Shown: positions 60,917-64,000 of the stretch, in pieces
How positions within the stretch are numbered: the first letter of the stretch is position 1
Layout: the number at the start of each line of letters is the position of its first letter
DNA from: Pseudomonas gingeri
GTDB lineage: Bacteria; Pseudomonadota; Gammaproteobacteria; Pseudomonadales; Pseudomonadaceae
Assembly: GCF_013386115.1 (NCBI RefSeq)
Contig: NZ_JACAOR010000006.1
Span: 124,001 to 188,000 of the forward strand
Direction of reading: 5' to 3'
Length of the DNA stretch: 64,000 nt
Notes under the pieces: generated by a model
Told to the model about the DNA's origin: nothing
The model's input: the letters and a program-made list of their open reading frames with translations, nothing else
The model's database searches: none
Position numbers and translations under genes: made by a program

Positions 60917-62620
60917 ATGTCCCAAGAATACGATTACATCATCATCGGCGCCGGCTCGGCCGGTAACACCCTGGCCACCCGCCTGACCGAAGACGAAGGC
61001 GTCACCGTCCTGCTGCTGGAAGCCGGCGGTCCCGACTACCGTTTCGACTTCCGTACCCAGATGCCCGCCGCCCTGGCGTTCCCGCTGCAGGGCCGCCGCT
61101 ACAACTGGGCCTACGAGACCGATCCGGAGCCGCATATGGACGGCCGACGCATGGAGTGCGGTCGCGGCAAGGGCCTCGGCGGTTCCTCGCTGATCAACGG
61201 CATGTGCTACATCCGCGGCAACGCCATGGACTACGACGGCTGGGCCAAGCTGCCAGGCCTGGAAGACTGGAGCTACCTGGACTGCCTGCCGTATTTCCGC
61301 AAGGCGGAAACCCGTGACATCGGCCCCAACGACTACCACGGCGGCGAAGGTCCGGTCAGCGTGACCACGCCCAAGGCCGGCAACAACCCGCTGTTCCACG
61401 CCATGGTCGAGGCCGGCGTGCAGGCCGGTTACCCGCGCACCGAAGACCTGAACGGCTACCAGCAGGAAGGTTTCGGCCCGATGGACCGTACCGTGACGCC
61501 CAACGGCCGTCGCTCCAGCACCGCCCGCGGTTACCTGGACACCGCCAAGAAGCGCTCGACCCTGACCATCGTCACCCACGCCCTGACCGACAGGATCCTC
61601 TTCGAGGGCAAACGCGCGGTGGGCGTGCAGTATCTGCTGGGCAGCGCCGAAGAGCGCGTCGAAGCCCGTGCGCGCAAGGAAGTCATCGTCAGCAGCGGCG
61701 CGATCGCCTCGCCACAGTTGCTGCAACGCTCCGGCGTCGGCCCGCGCCAGTTGCTGGAAAGCCTGGATATCCCGGTGGTCCACGACCTGCCGGGCGTCGG
61801 TGAGAACCTCCAGGACCACCTGGAGCTGTACCTGCAGTACGCCTGCACCCAGCCGGTCTCGCTGTACCCCTCGCTGCTGTGGTGGAACCAGCCGGCCATC
61901 GGTGCCGAGTGGCTGTTCAACGGCACCGGTATCGGCGCCAGCAACCAGTTCGAGGCCGGTGGTTTCATCCGCACCCGTCCGGAATTCGAATGGCCGAACA
62001 TCCAGTATCACTTCCTGCCGGTGGCGATCAATTACAACGGCAGCAACGGCGTCAAGGAACACGGCTTCCAGGCCCACATGGGCTCCATGCGTTCGCCGAG
62101 CCGCGGTCGTGTGCAGGCCAAGTCCAGGGACCCGCGCCAGCACCCGAGCATCCTGTTCAACTACATGGCGACCGAACAGGACTGGCAGGAATTCCGCGAC
62201 GGCATCCGCCTGACCCGGGAAATCATGCAGCAGCCGGCCCTGGACGCTTACCGTGGCCGCGAAATCAGCCCGGGCATCGAGGTGCAGACCGACGAGCAAC
62301 TGGACAAGTTTGTCCGTGAGCACGCCGAGACCGCGTTCCACCCGTCCTGCTCGTGCAAGATGGGCACCGACGAGATGGCCGTGGTCGACAGCCAGGGTCG
62401 CGTGCATGGCATGCAGGGCCTGCGGGTGGTCGACGCGTCGATCATGCCGATCATCACCACCGGCAACCTGAACGCACCGACGATCATGATCGCCGAGAAA
62501 ATCGCCGACAAGATCCGTGGCCGCCAGCCGCTGCCGCGCAGCAAGGCCGACTACTACGTGGCCGGTGACACGCCTGTGCGTGGCAAGCCGGTGCGCGAAG
62601 TGAGCCGTACCGCGCAGTAA
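60917..62620 (+). CDS. betA: Choline dehydrogenase
   Basis: 567 aa GMC flavoprotein oxidising choline to betaine aldehyde (and on to betaine). FAD site [23 protein letters not shown] signature [15 protein letters not shown] and the second GMC box [16 protein letters not shown]; active-site His in [15 protein letters not shown] at 60917 is chosen over a GTG at 60908 because AAGAGGG fits it. Membrane-associated in other bacteria; electrons go to the quinone pool. Confidence 0.96.
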   Translation: MSQEYDYIIIGAGSAGNTLATRLTEDEGVTVLLLEAGGPDYRFDFRTQMPAALAFPLQGRRYNWAYETDPEPHMDGRRMECGRGKGLGGSSLINGMCYIRGNAMDYDGWAKLPGLEDWSYLDCLPYFRKAETRDIGPNDYHGGEGPVSVTTPKAGNNPLFHAMVEAGVQAGYPRTEDLNGYQQEGFGPMDRTVTPNGRRSSTARGYLDTAKKRSTLTIVTHALTDRILFEGKRAVGVQYLLGSAEERVEARARKEVIVSSGAIASPQLLQRSGVGPRQLLESLDIPVVHDLPGVGENLQDHLELYLQYACTQPVSLYPSLLWWNQPAIGAEWLFNGTGIGASNQFEAGGFIRTRPEFEWPNIQYHFLPVAINYNGSNGVKEHGFQAHMGSMRSPSRGRVQAKSRDPRQHPSILFNYMATEQDWQEFRDGIRLTREIMQQPALDAYRGREISPGIEVQTDEQLDKFVREHAETAFHPSCSCKMGTDEMAVVDSQGRVHGMQGLRVVDASIMPIITTGNLNAPTIMIAEKIADKIRGRQPLPRSKADYYVAGDTPVRGKPVREVSRTAQ

Positions 62621-62634
62621 CTGCTGACACAGTC

Positions 62635-62722
62635 CCTTGTGGGAGCCGGCTTGCCGGCGATGAGGCCAGCCAGTCTTGCATCGACTGGCCGGCCGCCATC
62701 GCCAGCAAGCCGGCTGCCACGG
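62635..62722. repeat. REP inverted pair after betA
   Basis: CTTGTGGGAGCCGGCTTGCC and an inverted arm ending CAAGCCGGCTGCCAC enclose a 40-bp spacer 15 bp after the betA stop. Confidence 0.85.
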
Positions 62723-62885
62723 TGCCAACCCCGGTAACACAAATCTCCCACCACACAACGTAAACAGTCCCTACACCGCCCCACCCTTGCTCCTACCCCC
62801 CGCGCAGGCCTAATCTATTGGCGCGCAAACGTTTCACCCCGCCCCAATCGACACGCCGCCACATTGCTGGCCACGAGGCTTTCCC

Positions 62886-63581
62886 ATGTTTGATGTCGTC
62901 TCTTCGAGCAAATGGCCTACCGGCTACCTGATCAATCCGAATCCTGAACCGCTCGATCCAAAATGGCTGAAGGAATTCAGCAAGATCCCCGCCGCCGCCG
63001 TGAGCGACTGCCTGGGACGCAACGTCGGTGGCCTGGGCCTCAAGCCATTCCATGGCAACGCCCCGATGCTGGGCAACGCCTTGACCGTGCGCGTGCGCCC
63101 GGGTGACAACCTGATGATCCTCAAGGCCATGCAGATGGCCCGTCCGGGCGATGTGCTGGTGATCGACGGCAGCGCCGACCTGACCCGCGCCGTGTTCGGC
63201 GGCATCATGCGCGCCATGGCCCTCAAGGCCGGGATCGTCGGCGTGGTGATCAACGGCGCCCTGCGCGACCTCGACGAGTGGCAGACCGGCGAGCTGCCGG
63301 CCTATGCCATCGGCGGCGTGCACCGTGGTCCGAGCACCGACGGTGGCGGCGAAATCAACGTGCCGATCTCCTGCGCGGGCATGCTGGTGACCCCGGGCGA
63401 CCTGATGATCGGCGACGGTGACGGCGTGGTCGCCGCGGCCCGCAGCGAATTGCCGGAACTGCTGATCCGCTGCCATGACCTGCTGGCGCGGGAAAAGGCC
63501 ACCCTGGCGGCTATCGAAGCCGGCACCCTGGACCCGGACCGTTTCGACGCGATCCTGCGCGCCAAGGGTTGCCCGCTGTAA
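62886..63581 (+). CDS. RraA-family protein (putative aldolase/decarboxylase)
   Basis: 231 aa RraA/HMG-aldolase fold. Motifs IPAAAVSDCLGRNVGG, RPGDVLVIDGSADLTRAVFG and VVINGALRDLDEWQTG (with the conserved Arg-Asp) are intact, and the trailing segment DGDGVVAAARSELPEL is typical. Some members are 4-hydroxy-4-methyl-2-oxoglutarate/4-carboxy-4-hydroxy-2-oxoadipate aldolases, others inhibit RNase E; the aromatic-catabolism reading is favoured by the Arg-Asp pair, but no such pathway genes are near. ATG at 62886 has a poor ribosome site (GAGGC). Confidence 0.85.
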   Translation: MFDVVSSSKWPTGYLINPNPEPLDPKWLKEFSKIPAAAVSDCLGRNVGGLGLKPFHGNAPMLGNALTVRVRPGDNLMILKAMQMARPGDVLVIDGSADLTRAVFGGIMRAMALKAGIVGVVINGALRDLDEWQTGELPAYAIGGVHRGPSTDGGGEINVPISCAGMLVTPGDLMIGDGDGVVAAARSELPELLIRCHDLLAREKATLAAIEAGTLDPDRFDAILRAKGCPL

Positions 63582-63879
63582 GCCCTTTCGCCGGTACGCC
63601 GCTGCCTGCTGTCTGCGGGAGCCGGCTTGCTGGCGATGGCGATGCCAACCGCGCCCACAGGATAGGGGCTCACCACGGAACATCGCCAGCCCCGGACCTT
63701 GTGGGAGCTGGCTTGCCGGCGATAGACGACAACGCGGAATCGCTGAAACACCGCGTCACTCGAATCGCCGGCAAGCCGGCTCCCACAACCGGCAAAATCG
63801 CCTTATCCTGACAGACTGGCATCGGGGCCTTTCCTGAAATGCCCCTCGCGGCCACCGCCATCTCCAGGGAGGTTCCCCA
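63582..63879. other. Gap with REPs between RraA-like and TldD-like genes
   Basis: 298 bp carrying three REP cores (63611-63640, 63697-63725 and 63760-63788), the last two inverted. The region before 63880 should hold the promoter of the next gene. No other feature was seen. Confidence 0.6.
63611..63788. repeat. Single REP plus inverted REP pair
   Basis: GCGGGAGCCGGCTTGCTGGC near 63616, then TGTGGGAGCTGGCTTGCCGG at 63700 and its inverse ending CGGCTCCCACAA at 63788, with a spacer containing GACAACGCGGAATCGC. Confidence 0.82.
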
Positions 63880-64000
63880 ATGTTCGACTTCCACCCCCGC
63901 CTCAAGCAGCACTTCGCTGCCTTGCGTACGGGCGCTGAATTCTTTTCGCTGCGCTATGTTCGCGAATCCGGCCAGTACCTGTCGGTGCGCAAGAACGTCC
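63880..64000 (+). CDS. TldD/PmbA-family metalloprotease, N-terminal fragment (cut by window edge)
   Basis: Forty codons are visible: MFDFHPRLKQHFAALRTGAE, then FFSLRYVRESGQYLSVRKNV. This is the start I associate with TldD/PmbA-type (U62) putative metalloproteases of pseudomonads. The ATG at 63880 has CAGGGAGGTTCCCCA upstream, an excellent ribosome site. The gene leaves the window at the right edge, so the HExxxH zinc motif cannot be checked. Confidence 0.65.
   Translation, partial: MFDFHPRLKQHFAALRTGAEFFSLRYVRESGQYLSVRKNV

Overview
The window looks like chromosomal DNA of a Pseudomonas of the fluorescens group. It is GC-rich and coding-dense. Its intergenic gaps are studded with REP elements whose core reads 'GGAGCCGGCTTGCYGGCGAT' or 'GGAGCGGGCTTGCCCGCGAA'. 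The order of the choline, glycine betaine and carnitine genes matches the P. aeruginosa PA5370s-PA5418 region. No rRNA, tRNA, CRISPR array, transposase or integrase was seen.

Most of the window is one catabolic neighbourhood that takes quaternary amines down to pyruvate. Choline enters through BetT (56.1-58.1 kb) or the CbcXWV ABC transporter (52.6-55.6 kb). BetB and BetA oxidise it to glycine betaine under the repressor BetI (58.6-62.6 kb). GbcA and GbcB (7.5-10.2 kb) demethylate betaine to dimethylglycine. DgcA and DgcB with a dedicated ETF pair (30.2-36.4 kb) make sarcosine, SoxBDA (1-1726, cut by the left edge) makes glycine, GlyA makes serine and SdaB makes pyruvate. A carnitine branch (41.1-47.1 kb: cdhR, caiX, cdhC, cdhA, cdhB and a gamma-butyrobetaine hydroxylase) feeds the same route. 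GbdR (49.1-50.2 kb) and CdhR are paralogous AraC-type regulators. I found direct repeats of about 21 bp upstream of caiX and cbcX that look like their operators, and a perfect 20-bp palindrome upstream of betI.

Three accessory blocks interrupt this. (1) 4.6-7.4 kb holds a small unknown protein, a second-type ZapA with a coiled-coil partner, and a chemoreceptor. (2) 10.4-17.1 kb is an unusual three-gene operon: a 1150-aa GMC oxidoreductase fused to an alpha/beta hydrolase with a cysteine in the nucleophile elbow, a membrane-anchored di-haem cytochrome c, and a cytosolic metallophosphoesterase. (3) 18.3-29.7 kb is a compact type II secretion-like system. It has three small pseudopilins, a chitin/cellulose-active LPMO as the likely cargo, GspG, a lytic transglycosylase, GspF, GspE, four PilM/N/O/P-like platform genes and a lipoprotein secretin. 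Between blocks 2 and 3 lies about 1.1 kb of non-coding, comparatively AT-rich DNA with four degenerate repeats about 180 bp apart and five perfect TTATCCACA DnaA-box sequences in one orientation.

Smaller items of interest are a decayed RelE toxin in front of an intact antitoxin (40.16-40.57 kb), two tandem REP arrays (29.75-30.17 kb, 113-bp period; 55.69-56.10 kb, 126-bp period) and a low-GC patch of unrecognised genes at 47.3-48.9 kb. All family assignments come from reading the sequences and were not checked by database search.
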